From NCBI GenBank assembly GCA_017654935.2, contig CM065693.1, positions 20,065,591 through 20,129,590 of the forward strand: DNA of 64,000 nucleotides. Reading direction: 5' to 3'. Source of the stretch: Phymorhynchus buccinoides. Lineage: Eukaryota > Mollusca > Gastropoda > Neogastropoda > Raphitomidae. A program made the position numbers and the translations under genes. The notes beneath the pieces were generated by a model. The model was not told where the DNA came from, made no database searches, and was given only the letters and a program-made list of their open reading frames with translations. Of this stretch, positions 20,427 to 34,400 are shown one piece after another (the stretch's first letter is position 1; each line of letters begins with the position of its first letter).

Positions 20427-21740
20427 GATTTCTATCAAGATTCAGCGCTGTATACTGTTATGTTGCGTAAGGGGGTGTATATTTTGGAATGGAATGATTT
20501 TTTTTTTTACTTGAAAGTATGCATGCATGTCATAGGTGCTCCTGGGAAATTTCAAAAATTCTGCTGGGGGCGGCCCCAGCGGAGTGTATTTCCATTTTGG
20601 AACAGAAAAGGAAATGGCACGAAATGACTTTTCACTGCATTGTTTCAAAAGCTTCGCTTACCGATGCAACTGTAGTTTTTTTAATTTTATATTTAGGATT
20701 TTTTTTCTCCCGTATTTTTTTTCCCTAGCCGTAATTTGACATTTTCCCCGTAAAAATGACGGCAAAATCGGGATAAACAGGTCTGGTAATAGCGTAACCG
20801 AAGGTTTCGAAACAATGTTCATGCGGTGACCAAAGCTTATGCCTGAACTTTCCATCACAGCCCTTGACATGTCATTTCAAGAGCTTGGGTCCTTATAGAA
20901 AAGCCTTATCTTCAGGCAGACCACTGCCTGAACCTGCATCAAACTGCCTGAATTCAGGCTTCAGGCATACCCACATGCACTCCTGAATGTTTATGGTGAA
21001 ATTGTAACAGTAGACAACTCTGTTCTAAGGTAGACAGTATAACCTTTGTTTTTGGAGTAGGCCTACAGTATGCATCAACAAAAACATGCCCGAAACAGCT
21101 GTCAGATTTGTGTCCATAACAATCATATTTGTGATTCATTAAATTTCTCTGTACTTCGGATCAGTCGATCGCTTCTGAATTTGAAACAAGGCAAAAATGT
21201 CAGTATTGAGGTAAATAAAGCTCACAGTAAGAAGAGGGCCGCAGGTAAAGTGCATTATCTGATGATAAAAAATGGAGACTGTCGAGCTTATTTTTTAAAA
21301 TAAGAAATTTCAGTGGAAAAATCATAATTTCAGCAACCTAGATGTTTGTTTTTTAGGTTCTGTTACAAGTTAACATGCCACATGTAAATAGGGCGTTTGC
21401 CACGAGTGTTCATTCACTATACTAGACTATTCATTTGCCCGAGCTCGTTCTGCCCGAGTTGCGTTGACCTTTCTAAATTTCAACTGTGAAATTCAAGGTC
21501 ACCGGTGCGTGGCAAATGCTTTATTGTACATCAAGTTTACCATGTTTTGAAGAAGACTGGTGATTCTGCAATGTTAGACTTTTCAGAACGTAATTGGCAC
21601 GGGACCTAACATGCAGACCTATTCACACACAAATACATACATATCCATTCACACATATGCAATTAATCCTAAGACATCTTAGTTTGATTTACACAAAGCA
21701 ATCATTCAGAGACACTGTCAAAGACCAGGTTCTTGTTGAC
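20427..21740. other. Intergenic with degenerate repeat pieces
   Basis: 20700-20788 ends ATCGGGATAAACAGGTCTGG, a right end of the CAGACCTG family. 20905-20970 has local CTGCCTGAA repeats. The remainder is unrecognised AT-rich sequence between the FAN1 and eEF2 3' ends. Confidence 0.5.
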
Positions 21741-21749
21741 GGAGAAAGT

Positions 21750-21755
21750 TTTATT
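21750..21755 (-). promoter_or_regulatory. Putative eEF2 polyadenylation signal
   Basis: AATAAA on the minus strand (TTTATT on plus), about 470 nt past the eEF2 stop. It is the first good signal found downstream and would give a 3' UTR of roughly 490 nt. Confidence 0.6.
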
Positions 21756-22224
21756 CAACAATATACATCACATTTCAAGTGTGTACCCTTTCTCCGGAGA
21801 TGTCTCCTGTACGCAACTGCCAGCCTGAGATGGACAATCAATTTTTTTTACAGTTCCTGTTTTCCTTGTATGTAAAACCTGGCATGTTCTTCACATTCAC
21901 CACACTCTGTTGCCCGAAGATTTCAAGTTAAGCATCGAAAGCGTGAACATAAATAGTGGTACGCATAGCGAGTGGAACTTACAGCTTGCACTGTAAAAAC
22001 GTGCATTTTCGTGGAGGAGAGACAGATTAAAGCTGTATCAAGTCCCAAGTTGACCGATGAACTTAACTGATCACATATCCTTCCGCAATTGCATCCAGTT
22101 TATACTGGGGGGGGGGGGGAGGGGGGGCAGACGATAGTCAATGGAGCAGGGAAGGTATTGGTAGGGGAGACGAACTGAAAACGATGAACAGACGATTCTC
22201 AGGTGACTAGGCAGAGGTGGCAGG

Positions 22225-22418
22225 TTACAGCTTGTCGTAGAAGTTGTCCACAGGGGGGATACCCTCCTTCATGCCCTTCCGTTTGCGGGTCTCAATGACA
22301 ACCTGGCCGGGCTTGGACTCGGGTTTCAGGGGGTCCCCGGGCAGCTTCTGCCAGTGGTCAAACACACACTGGGGGAACGCCTGGCCTCCTGTGCTCGATC
22401 TCAAGTCAGCAGTGAAAC
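22225..22418 (-). CDS. EEF2: eEF2 exon 14 and stop
   Basis: Phase 1 acceptor TGTGCAG|GT. Encodes [20 protein letters not shown], then [20 protein letters not shown] and TAA (22225-22227). The C-terminal end of domain V. Confidence 0.98.
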
Positions 22419-25400
22419 CTGCACATCAAATAATTTTGTTTTATATACTTAACTCGTTCCAAGTCGTTCTGGACATATATGTCCGGAATTAATAGATCCA
22501 TGAGCCGGCTCATTCGTCCCAAGTGAGTTAAAAAAACTTCTTTACAGTCATAACTCTACTATTTCTAAAATAATATTCTGAGGATGAGTTCCCAAAGCAA
22601 ATAATAGCTGATTTACTACTAACTTGCCAATAGCTGACATATTCATAAAAAAACTTACTTGAAAGGACTGAACAATACTGTAAATATAATTTATCATCTT
22701 GTGATGCCGAATTGGGCAACTATTTACAATTTCTGAAAAAATTACAAATGTTTTTCACCACACAGCCTCAGACACCACCACAGTACGAATTCATACTTTC
22801 TTCTCGCAAGTCGATGAACCAAGAAATATACATTATTCAACCTCTTTACTGCCCCGTCACGGAAATATTCGTGATATTCTAAGAGTTTCACGGTTTCTAT
22901 CCATATGCTTTTTGTGGTATGTTTGAATGCATACAGTTGAAAGTGTTCTCAAATGATAGTATATTCAATTCCCTTTCAGAAAAGTATAGGGTATATGCAC
23001 TTTGTTTGCGATAGACTCCGTAACCTACAACGGCTTGTCAAATAGTTGCTCAGAATCAAAAACAGCTCGGCAGTGAAGGGGTTAATCTACTCCTCTTTCC
23101 CGAAGCAGAGTGATACTAACCGAAGGACTCGTTGACAGGCAGGTGGGCCTTGATGACAAACTGGGGTGTGGAGCCGATCTGCAAGTTCTCGTTCACTACA
23201 CCGCGTCTCTTGTTCATCACACTGTAGATTCCTCCCTGTGCTGTCTCCGGGCACTGCAAACCACACAGTTGATTACAATCCACAACCATTGCATCGCATT
23301 GTACAGTTCACAGACCTGCTTACCCTTATAAAGAACAACCTGGAATTTGCCACAGAAAAACCCGGAATTTGAGGGGGAAAAAATGGGCGAAATTTTGAAG
23401 CCCACGTTGCAGTACTTGCAGTGTGCATGCTCGTCTCCCAAACGCGAACTTGTTATTCCTGGCACTTTCAAATACTTTTGAGAAAACTTCTGCTTCACTT
23501 TTGGCCGTTTCACCCTATCACTTCTGTCGTTTGTCGAAGATTTCTGCCGCCTGCGGTTGACTTGCCTGACGACATGTTTTGCGCAAAACTACAACCCTTG
23601 CGTCTTTTCATACAAACGGAAACAAATAATAGACGTTTATTTCAAAATCCCAGGATTTTCAGCGTTTTATCCAGAATTTTTGCAAATTCCCGGGGTTATT
23701 CCGGCAAAACCGGGAGGGTAAACAGGTCTGAGTTTAGTACACATTACACAAACACTTCATATTAGTGTCTGCCTATCATTAACTCTTTCACCCCGTACCA
23801 ACTCCCAGTAGCTTTTCACCACAGACGTACTAAAATTGACAATTTTCATACTTTGCCATTGCTTACTTTGTTTCACATCAAGTGTGAAAGTTTGGTATGT
23901 TGGACAGAACAAGTCTCTGTTCAAAAGCTGCTTGTGACTAATTTAGGTTCAAAAGCTGCTTGTGACTAATTTAGCCCAGTTTTGCTTATGGGAAAGCACT
24001 CAGAAGACAGATAAATAATTGCAGAATGTAATTAACCCTCTTTCACGGCGATTGTTAAAGAAAAAACATGGATAGGAAATTCCTAGAATGTTCGGGAACA
24101 TATGGATTCCACGAGGCCGGTATGGGTGCTTCCATTTTGTTTCTATCACATGGCAGTCACGTGAGCACTTCAACCTCGCTTTCGTAATAGATTACACTTC
24201 TGCCAAGCCGTCTAATATGGCTGCTAAATCGATTCGTTTGCAAGATATGAATTCATTTGGCAAATCTGACAGACATCTTGCAACACTTAAAAAAACCCCA
24301 ACACATACAGAAAATATGCTTAGGTATATTTTATTATATTACTGACGCTACCCCACCTTTTGTACGGAGTGACGTCCCCTGGCTTAGGATTTCAGGAGAG
24401 AGAGCACAGAAATAAGAGGGTAAAACAAAGGTTTTTTTCTTCTAAAACTGTACATAGCAGAGTCCAAGTCATCACACATGTATGCACGGTGTGTGCTGAA
24501 CGGAGGAAGTTACACAGGAGCAACTTGATTTCAGGCTTTTCATTACAACAGATGTCTGCCAGTCAGTCGTTTCCGACCACGACTACCAGATAGCAGAAGG
24601 GGTAGATACTATTCTGGCAGGCTGGGCAAGAATTCGTTCATAGTGGTGATATCTTGCCTAGGGTACATCCCCACTAACTTGACCAAAGCTGGCGTTGAGG
24701 AAGACCCCAAAGGCCAGCACATCCCTTTAGCACACAACAGACAGGAAATTTAAAAAATAATACACACAAATTACTCACCGAGATCTCGACAAGGTAGACT
24801 GGCTCAAGGAGGCGTGGCCCGGCGGTCAAGTAACTGGCGTACAGCACACGGCGAGCAGTGGGGATGATCTGACCTCCTCCACGATGAATGGCGTCAGCGT
24901 GCAGGGTCACGTCTTCGATGTTGAAGCGCACACCGCGCATGTTCTCCTCGCAAAGCACACCCTGAACACACATTCAGTTGTCAAGAATAAAATTATCATG
25001 TAAGCTTAACCTTTTGACCGCCAGAGAAAATTAAAGAAAAAAAAAAATCATTGCACAAATCACGACATGAAAAAAGAACTGATAGAGCCAATCCGGCAAA
25101 ATGGTCTAGGGGTATAACTCTTGACTGTTAGAGCAAAAGCCAGCATATCAGAGTTATTCCTCTTCTCAGTGATATCAGGTCAGTGCATGACATTATATGG
25201 CAGTCAAGGGGTTAAATCTTTTTCACAAAACACACCCTGAACACACAATTGTCGAGAATAAGTTACTTTATTATGTCGAAAGAATAATTTACTTTAACAC
25301 GCAACAGAGATGCCTACTTCAGTTTTTGATTTTCAAGAGCAAAAACCGTAACAACCTGGAACTTCTGTAAAGTACCTTGTATAATTTCATTATTTTGCAA

Positions 25401-28400
25401 TCAGTATTTTACACTTCCATCGCATCCTTCCGCATAAATGCAATGTGACATCATCGTTGAGGATGAATCGCTTAATTGTATGTGGAAGAAATACAAAGCT
25501 GTTAGCCTGACAAAGTCACTTTGAGGGAAGTAAATCTGTGTGCACAACATACTTTGGTTATTTCCAGACTAGCTTTGCTCCCCATGACCACTTTGTGTTT
25601 GTAGAAGGGAAACCAATTCTGTAAAACATATTTTTTTTTTTAACTATAAAAAAAATGTCAGCTGCCGTTTCCCCATGGCTAAACCTGAAGCAAAAAAAAC
25701 AACTAATCCTTTTTTTGTTTATACCCGTTTCGTTTCTGTGCATGGCTTGGAGTGATTTTTTAACAATTCAAAATAATGCAATTTCTAGATGCGATTGAGT
25801 GAACATAAAGAGTGACCGGCGGTCAGTATTGTCGACAACTTGCCTCCTTGGTGGCCCACTGGAAGCCGGCGACCACGCTGTCCTTGATCTCGTTGAGGTA
25901 CTGCACAGCCTTGGTGCAGTCAATCAGCAGGTTGGGGCCGGTGCCCTCGGGGCCGAAGCACCAGATCTTGCGGGCCTCCGTGGGGTCCCAGCTGAACTTG
26001 TCCACCAGGTAGCGCGCACGCTCCTTCAGCTCCTGCCTGGGGGCGATGGTGCCCTGCAATGCACGGGTGAAAGTGAAATATTTTGAAAATAACGAAAAGG
26101 CGATTTTGATCTACATTTCCATTTCAGTCGTCTTAGGCTTCAACAGTGCAAAAAGTAGGCAGTGAATGCAGTTTGCGACTACACTTTGGCAATTATGATT
26201 TTTTTTGTGGAGCCATGCATCCCCATAACATCTTGAAATTCATTTTGCAAATCAGACATACATCTCGGCAACACATTCAAAATAAAAAAACACAAAATCT
26301 GGTAGGGTATATAGTTTATTTTATTATTTTTCTGATGCTACCCCCCTTTTGTACGGAGTGACGTCCCCTGGGTTAGGATTTCAGAGGTGATTGAGAGCAC
26401 AGAGCGTCAGGCACAAGAGGGTTAAGGACATCCTTGCTGAGATGGAAACGTTTCACCCATGCCAATGCAACATTGGATTTTCATCTGTAGCGGGTCTTCC
26501 ATTCTTTTTTTTCTTTACACATTTTTGCAGCATTATGATTTAGGCCATGGAAGATATAGCTTCAACCTTGATTCTAGGATTTGTTCAAAGGGGAGCCCAT
26601 GGGAGCCCCAATCCCGCTCTCTCCATAGAATCAACACTTCAGCTTTATATCAAATCAATATAAAAATCCCTATAATCTACATCTTTGCTGTAAGTCTGCA
26701 CCCATTACAGAGCTGTCTACCCCCCAAAATATGTAGTTTTTGGTCTGAAATATGTGCGGCTTTCTCTTTTGTTCTTCAAACATGCAGTCGTTTTTGTCAG
26801 TTTGAGATCCACTTTAGAGTAAGAAATATTGACCATTGTCAATTTGAGATCCATTTTAGAGAAAGAAATATTGACCAATCTACAATATTTGTTGGTCATT
26901 TAGCCTAAGATAGGCCTATGCTTCGTGTAGCCCCTCACTGTCTCATGCTGACCCTTAGATGTCCATTAGCTGGTGCTTTGAATGCATGCTCTTTGTTGTG
27001 AAATTGAGTGGAAAATGTATGCAAGACAGATTTTAAAATATAGGAGCTGGGGAGGTTGCAAGAAGAGCTAGGAGCAATGCTCAACATATCTGAGCTGCTC
27101 CTCTGAAATCGGAGCAAGTGGCAGGTCTGTATGACCATAATAATCAAATATATCACGCATCAATAAAAATGACTATTGCTACCCCCAAAAAAAACATTCC
27201 CAGAATGGGAAATCCTTGAGTTTTACTGGACAAGGTCTCATGGGTGGAAATGCTAACTGGTGTAAGAATTAACTTCAGTATCACACTAAAAAAAAAGGGC
27301 CCAAGTCACTGACCTTGTCAATATCCTCGGCGATGCCCTCAGTCAGCGGGCAGGCCCTCATGAAGATCCTGTTGTGTTTGTTGGGCGACTTGGACAGGCA
27401 CTGGATGCTGGACATATCGTCCACTGTCTCACGGTAGGACACCACAGGGTCGGACACCTTGATGGGGATGCCCGCGTGGTCATCGATCAGATCCTTCAGG
27501 CAGATCTCCAGGTGGAGCTCCCCGGCGCCCGCGATGATGTGCTCCCCAGACTCCTCAATGGTGCACTGCAACCATCAGTGCAACTCGTTACAGTCAAACC
27601 TCAGTATTGCGACCACCCAGGGACCCCCATCTATGAAGCACTAAAATTCTCAAGGACCCTCTAAAAGAATGTGCAGGGGGTCCCAGGGATGCACTAGAAA
27701 AATTATTTTTAGCATTCACAATGCCACTGGGACCCTCTATCCTGCCTCTAGGACCCTGTATAATGCAAGTGAAGGAGTCCCTGGGACCTCTTGTTTATTA
27801 ATAGGACCCATTTAATACTAGAATGCACCAAAAAAATAAGTTAGAAGTACACAAATGTAAAGCTACATATCGTCGGTGAAATTCAAAAACGTTGTAATGT
27901 TGTTTCTCGATTTTTGAGTTAGATACCTAGTCGGCTCTCTAATTTTTCTCGCCAACTTCCACCAAAAGTTGCATCTCTAACGACTTTCTATCTGGGGTAA
28001 ACGAGGTTGTGAAAATAGAAGAAAAACTCGTAAGTCCCAAATTCAGATCTAGTTAAGGAACAAAAACTCATATCTTCGTTCTTTTGAAGTCAAATTAAAA
28101 AAAAACGAAAGTAATTTTAACAAAACGCAGGACTAAACTCACAATGTTTTGAACGACATATTCATCAGTTAATCAATTGTGGTCAACACGATTTAATTTG
28201 TCCCCATTTTTCTCAAAACTACCAAAATTGAGATGTAAACGAGGTTTTTGAATTTCACCTAAGATATTTAATTTATTCACAAGACAAGAAAACAGAAAAT
28301 TTACCTTCATTTGCCTAAAACATTGCTGCTTTGTTTCAGGTGTTTTTGTTGGTTTTTTAATTGTACTGTGAGAGGACCCCAAACAAAAAAACGTAGCTGA

Positions 28401-31400
28401 TGGTATCGTCAAAGTACTCAAACAAAACTTTGCCTCTGACATCAATTTTTTCCCCGCTGCTCGCCTACACGGATCTTACTGTCCGTTAGTTTCATCCTTC
28501 CAAGCCCTGTCAAATTTGTGTTGGCATCCTTTGTCGATCTCCTCTTTCCTCACATCTATGGTGTGATAAATAATTTTTATGGTTGACGATGAAACTGTTA
28601 TTCAATAGCTTTGAAAAACATCAAAATCCTCCTTCGAAATCATAGCCGAACATATAAAAATGACGCATTGCCATTGGACGTAACTGGCCAAACATAGAGA
28701 AGCTTACAAAATTCAGTCAAGGGACTGTACTCACGCTACAAACTGCATTCGTTTTCACTGTGTGTGCGTGCAAAGAAAGGCTACCTAACTCGACAATCTG
28801 TCTGTGCGTTTTTTGTTCAAGTAGAAAAAGCGCATTTATGCGCAGCTCTCACATCCCTGATTGTAAGAGTGTAAATCCAGTGGCAAAAGAAGTGTGCTTG
28901 GCCCCTCACCTGCACCATAGGGTCGGACTTGGCCAGGCGCTTCAGACCCTCCACCAGCTTGGGCAGCTCGGAGGGGTTCTTGCACTCGACGGCCACGCGC
29001 ACCACGGGGCTCACGGAGAACTTCATGACCTTCAGGTTGTGGGCGTTCTTGTAGGTGGAGATGGTGCCCGTCTTCACCAGGTACTGGTCCACGCCCACCA
29101 GCCCGCAGATGTTGCCGCAGGGCACGTCCTCGATGGCCTCTGTGTTGCGCCCCATCATCAGGATGGTTCTGCAACGCCAAGGAGAGAAAAATCAAAGGAT
29201 TGGTTTTTCTTACCACTTGTAGTTTGTACATACAGTGTAGGGGTTTTCGGGCCGCTAAAGGTTTAAAAATTAAGTGTTTATCCCTCTTGCATTCAAGTCC
29301 GCCAAAACCAGCCATAGCTTACCCCACTCTACTATCAAACACAAAGTTCTTTCTTTTTTTTAAAAACCATTCACTGTCAACGCCCTTCTTTTCATTTCTT
29401 TTTTTCTTTTTTCTCATCTTTTTTTCAACATATTTTCTCTCTATCTCCCTTTCCAATTGTCATTAATTTTAAAAAATTCATATCTTTCAAACCAATCGGC
29501 CTAGAAGCCATTGCAAGCAACAGGACAGAAGTGTAATCTGTAGCAAAAGCGAGGCTGAAGCGCTCACGTGACAGCCATGTGATAGAAACAAAATGGAAGC
29601 GCCCAAACTGGCTACGTGGAATCTGTACGTTCCCGAACGTTCTAGACGTTTCCGATCCGATTTTTTTTAAAACGTTCCCGACCGTTCACTGCACAAGAGT
29701 TAAGTGTTATGTTTGATACAAAAATGTCTGGGTTTCTGTCTGATCTAGTGTGTGGTGTATTGACTCATTCATTCCGTTTGGTGTGCTGTTTATGAATGCG
29801 AGTGTGTGTGTCGACGTGTTCCGAATAAGTATGAAAGTAAGCACAAAGTTCTTGTTTGCAACAAGAATTACATTTGTCAATCGGCTTATTTTAACCACTA
29901 TGGCTTAAAGGCATCAAAGCAGGGTCTGTTATTCAAAGAGCCTTCTCTCTCAATTTTTGGAGGTAAGAACAGGCCTTTCGCTATACATGTCAGAGGAATC
30001 CCCAATATTGCAAATTATTTGTTTTCTCTACCCTGGTAATTTTAATGGAATTTTTTTGGGTGAAAAATGGCTGGCGGTGAAAGGGTTAAATCTCCCATCA
30101 ATGTTGGCAGAAATGGTGGATTTTGAGACTGTGGATCCGGATGACAAGATAGCCAATCCTGAATTTTATTTTTTATTTATCCTTTCCAATTGTGATTTCA
30201 GGAGCACTCCCGAATGGCTTTAACAGGGTTCCCAGGGCTTTCAGCTATCCCCAAATAAGAACCTGTAGGCCTAAGGATAATGTCCATCTTTTAGCCAACA
30301 ATCTTGAAAGGAACACTTTCCCAGCATTGTGAACAATGTCTAAGCAGATACAAAAACTATGGCCGACACAGATATACGCGTTTTCTCGCAAAACGACACC
30401 AGAATAAACGAGATTTCAGTCCAATTTCTTGACAACTTGCGGTGCAACGTCAGTTGAAACGGAAATGTGGGGGAGGGGGGTAAGGTGGAGTAGGTGCTGA
30501 GCGATGTTTCTCAAGTGTAAAATTGCTGCTTCTGCGATCCATTTTGAGTATGGTCTTGCTGCTCAGGGCAGTTTTTGGCAGCTGTCAGGACTTGTAAGTG
30601 AATGTAAGCACTTGTAAGGCCTTACTTGGAGATTTCAATTGGTCAAGACTTATAAGGACTGGTAAGGCCCCTATGAACCCTGCTTTCACCCATAGGGTAG
30701 CGACTGACCTCTGGATGCTCTTTTCGTACAGGTCCTCCTTTTTGCCAGGGGTGTAGTTAGCTCCCATGATGCGCACCTTCTGTCCAGTGCCCACTGTGCC
30801 TGAGAACACGCGCCCAAAGGCATAGAAGCGGCCCTTGTCGGTGGTGGGCACCATCTTGGAAATGTACATCATCAGCTCTCCCTTTGGGTCACACGTCTTG
30901 ATGCCTGCACGCAACAAACACCCACAGCCATTGCTTACAAGGTTGATCACAATAAGCAGGAAAAACTTGGAACTTGTCTGATAAGCACAATACTTTCTTT
31001 TTTTAAAATATGAATAGAACTGTCAGTGAAAAGCCAGAGTTGTTCACAGAAAAAAGATTTACATGTTCAAAGACAAAGAATCTTGGACAGATGCATGTCT
31101 GCAAACGCTGCATCTTGTAGACTTGACTTTGCAGTCTTTGAAATCAGGGGGTACAGTCAGTGCACAAAATGTACCTCCAATATTGTAGGGAATTAGTTCT
31201 ACCATTCTACCACCCACTCACTAAACAGTACAGTTTCTGCCGCCTCTTTCAAAAGTGTTAATGGCGTGTTCTGTGGTGGTGAATTAGTGCTTCTCTGCTT
31301 CAGATTGCTTTTGTGCATTTTAGAAAGTTTATTACGCTTTCTTACTTATTTCAAAATAAAGGTGTGTGTGTGTTCAACGTGACCCAAAGAATGGTGTATG

Positions 31401-34400
31401 CATAATTTCGTAAGAGTGTCAAATACGTTATGTTTGCTGTGCTGAACTGAGGACACAACAAAATGGATTATCCTGGGATTTCCCGGCATCACAACGCGAG
31501 TTAAAAAACACCATACCCATTGCCTCTGTGTGTGTGTGCGCGCGCGTGCGTGTGTGTGCGTGCGCATGTGTCCTTTCACCGCCAGCCATATTTCATCCAA
31601 AAATTGATATTCAATTTACCTGGGTAGAGAACACAATCTGTCAGTAGTATTGGGGATTCTTCTGTGACATAAAATAAGGTCTATCCCTACTTCCCAAAAC
31701 TAAGACAATAGGGTCTTTATAACAGACCCCATTTTGACGCCTTTTAGTGACATAGGTGTTAAACCACTGTGGTGCTAAAATACAATGTTGGCGGTGAAAC
31801 AATCATGGGCCTAGCTGACCTGTGGCACAAGGGTCATCATGGGGTCCTTCGTAGAGCATCTCCATCCTGTAGCGCTGGGCGGTGACAGGCGAGGGCAGGT
31901 GGATCACAATCATCTGCAGCATAGCGTCGCCAGCAGGCAGCCACTTCTTCATGATGATCTGCACACAACGCAATGGAATAACATCACAAGCCATCTCCAG
32001 ATTTATTGTCATTTGCGTTTAGTTACTCCACAGTTGGTGTTCTTTAACATTGTTCTTAGGGAGAACAGGGCTCCCAATCATCCGGCAAAACAAGGGGTTC
32101 CAGGGACTCCACACTTACAGTATAGAGGGTCCTAGAAGCGGGATAGAGGGTCCCAGTGGCATCGCGAATGCTAAAAAGAATTTTTCTAGTGCATCCCTGT
32201 GACCCTCTGCACATTCTTTTAGAGGGTCCATTAGAATTTTAGTACTTCATAGACCCCTAAATGGGGTTCCTGTGAGCCCTGGAGACGCATTGGGGTGTAA
32301 CGTAATAGGCGTGTTGTCAGAGCACATAAACCATTGGCGCCAGTGTACAAAACACTCATTACTGCCTATTTTATACAACTTAATAGGATCCCTGTGCAAA
32401 GAAATTAAAGACCATTTTAGTTATAAGAAATTGTTGCGCAAACACTCAGAAATATAACTTATACAGACAAACCTCTATTTTAAGACTTCCAAAATGTCCG
32501 GAAAAATCGGTCGTAAATTGGAGGGGTCGTATGACGGAGGTTTTCACTGGCAGCCGTAGAAAGAAAAAGTTCAGCACAGTTCATACTCTCTTCTTCATGC
32601 ACACATACAATGACATATTAAAACTGGATTTGGGTCTTTCCAACTCCATAGGATTGTGCAATCGATGTATCACAGTTTCATTTCGCTGACTTCTGTTAAT
32701 CACCTCCACTCTCGTCCAAAGTCAGTGGTTTTCTTTATCAAAGTCAGTGGTTTTCGTGCTTTTCCTACGCTTTCCGCCATCTTTTCTACAAGGGAAGCGA
32801 CTCCGCTTTCAGGCCCTTGACCGTGGTTGTTTCCCTTTGCTCGAAGTCTATGCAGACGACAACAACGGTCGTAAAAACCAACAAAATGGCGGTTGTAAGT
32901 CGCGTTTTAGAAGAAGTCGTTTAAGAGAGGTCGTTTACACAGTAAAATGCATCCGTGCCAACAAATCCGGTCTCAAATAAGAGGTGGTCGCTTAACAGAG
33001 GGTTGTAAAATAGGGGTTTGTCTGTACAAATTAAGACTTGCCTTCAAGAAGAAAGCTACCGTATGACACTGAAAAGTTGAACAACATCAAACTGTCTTGG
33101 ACTCTATTTGTCATTGTCACCAATCTTTGCAGTATCTGGGTCTATCTACACCTTTTCCATCACAGTATGTGTGCAAAACAGTTTGTCATTTTTGCAGTTT
33201 TCTGGATAGCTTGTGCTTTTGTCTCATGCCCAGCAAACCAAACTGCCAACTTCATCAAGATCAAATCCACTTTTAGGCCCTAGATTGACTGATCATGAAG
33301 TGATGGAAGTCGAAATCGCAGACTGCACGCCGATGGTGATACTATCCAAACTATCTGCAATAATGATACGTCTTTGGCACTTTTGCAGCAGTGCCAACCT
33401 CGGAATATGACAGCAGAAAGTATTGTTGCCATTTTTTCTTCTAACCAATGCCTGATGACTCAGAGCTTATTTTTTGCTCAGAAGCATGTTGATCCAACTT
33501 GCAACTTTCTCGGAAACCTGTGCAGTCCGCATAAACGGCCTTCATCTATTGGATGAAATCACAAGCGCTCATGAATTACGAGCGATGATTGGTTTGTTAG
33601 GCAGTTTCCACTGGGTTGTTACTAAACACAGCTTAGTTTGTCCGCATCAACATGTACGCGGCGCGAAGAGTTTTAACTTCAGCAGAAATACAAAACTTTG
33701 CAACTCCATTGTACATGGGTGCAACTCCCCCAAATGAAAAAAACAGAGGTAGGGATCTAGGGACACATGGTACTGCAGACCTGTTTACCCTTATAATGAA
33801 AAACCCGGAATTTGCCACAAAAAAACCCGGAATTTGAGAACAAAAAACGGAATTCACATGATCTGTACACGATTCGCGATAAACTATGAAAAAGCGGTTT
33901 CTTGTTCTTCTCCTTTCCGCGAACATCGGCGTCGATTTTCAATATTGTGATGATTTCTTGGCTCAATTTTGCCAGAAAAGTTTTATTAGTAAATTCAGTC
34001 ACTAATTCTTAGTCAATTTTAGTATAAAACAAGCTGGAAAAAGCAAAATACCTGGAAATGTCCACGATGGGACAGAGAAAAATCACTCGGCTGCGGATCG
34101 GCGGATGCCAAGTTGCAACTCGGGGCCATCGCGATCACTTTTGACTTCATTTTCCGTTGAAAACTTCAAAATTCTCACATCATCGTATTTTCCAGTGATA
34201 ATATAATCTAAATTGACTCATTTCAAGCCCTAATTACAATCTCTACCATTAAAAAACTGCCTGGAAAGCTCTTCGAATCGACAGTGTCTGGCCGCCATTT
34301 GCTGTCCCGAAATAGATCGACCAAAATAAAAACATTATTCACCCCTTTAACCAATGAAAATGCAGCATTTAATGCATGTGACGTCAAGCACAACCCCTTT

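Noticed and set aside
24386..24480. Possible C/D-box snoRNA in an eEF2 intron
   Set aside because: GTGATGA and CTGA boxes are about 75 nt apart on the minus strand, but no terminal stem forms and the region belongs to a dispersed repeat. No better candidate found in other eEF2 introns.
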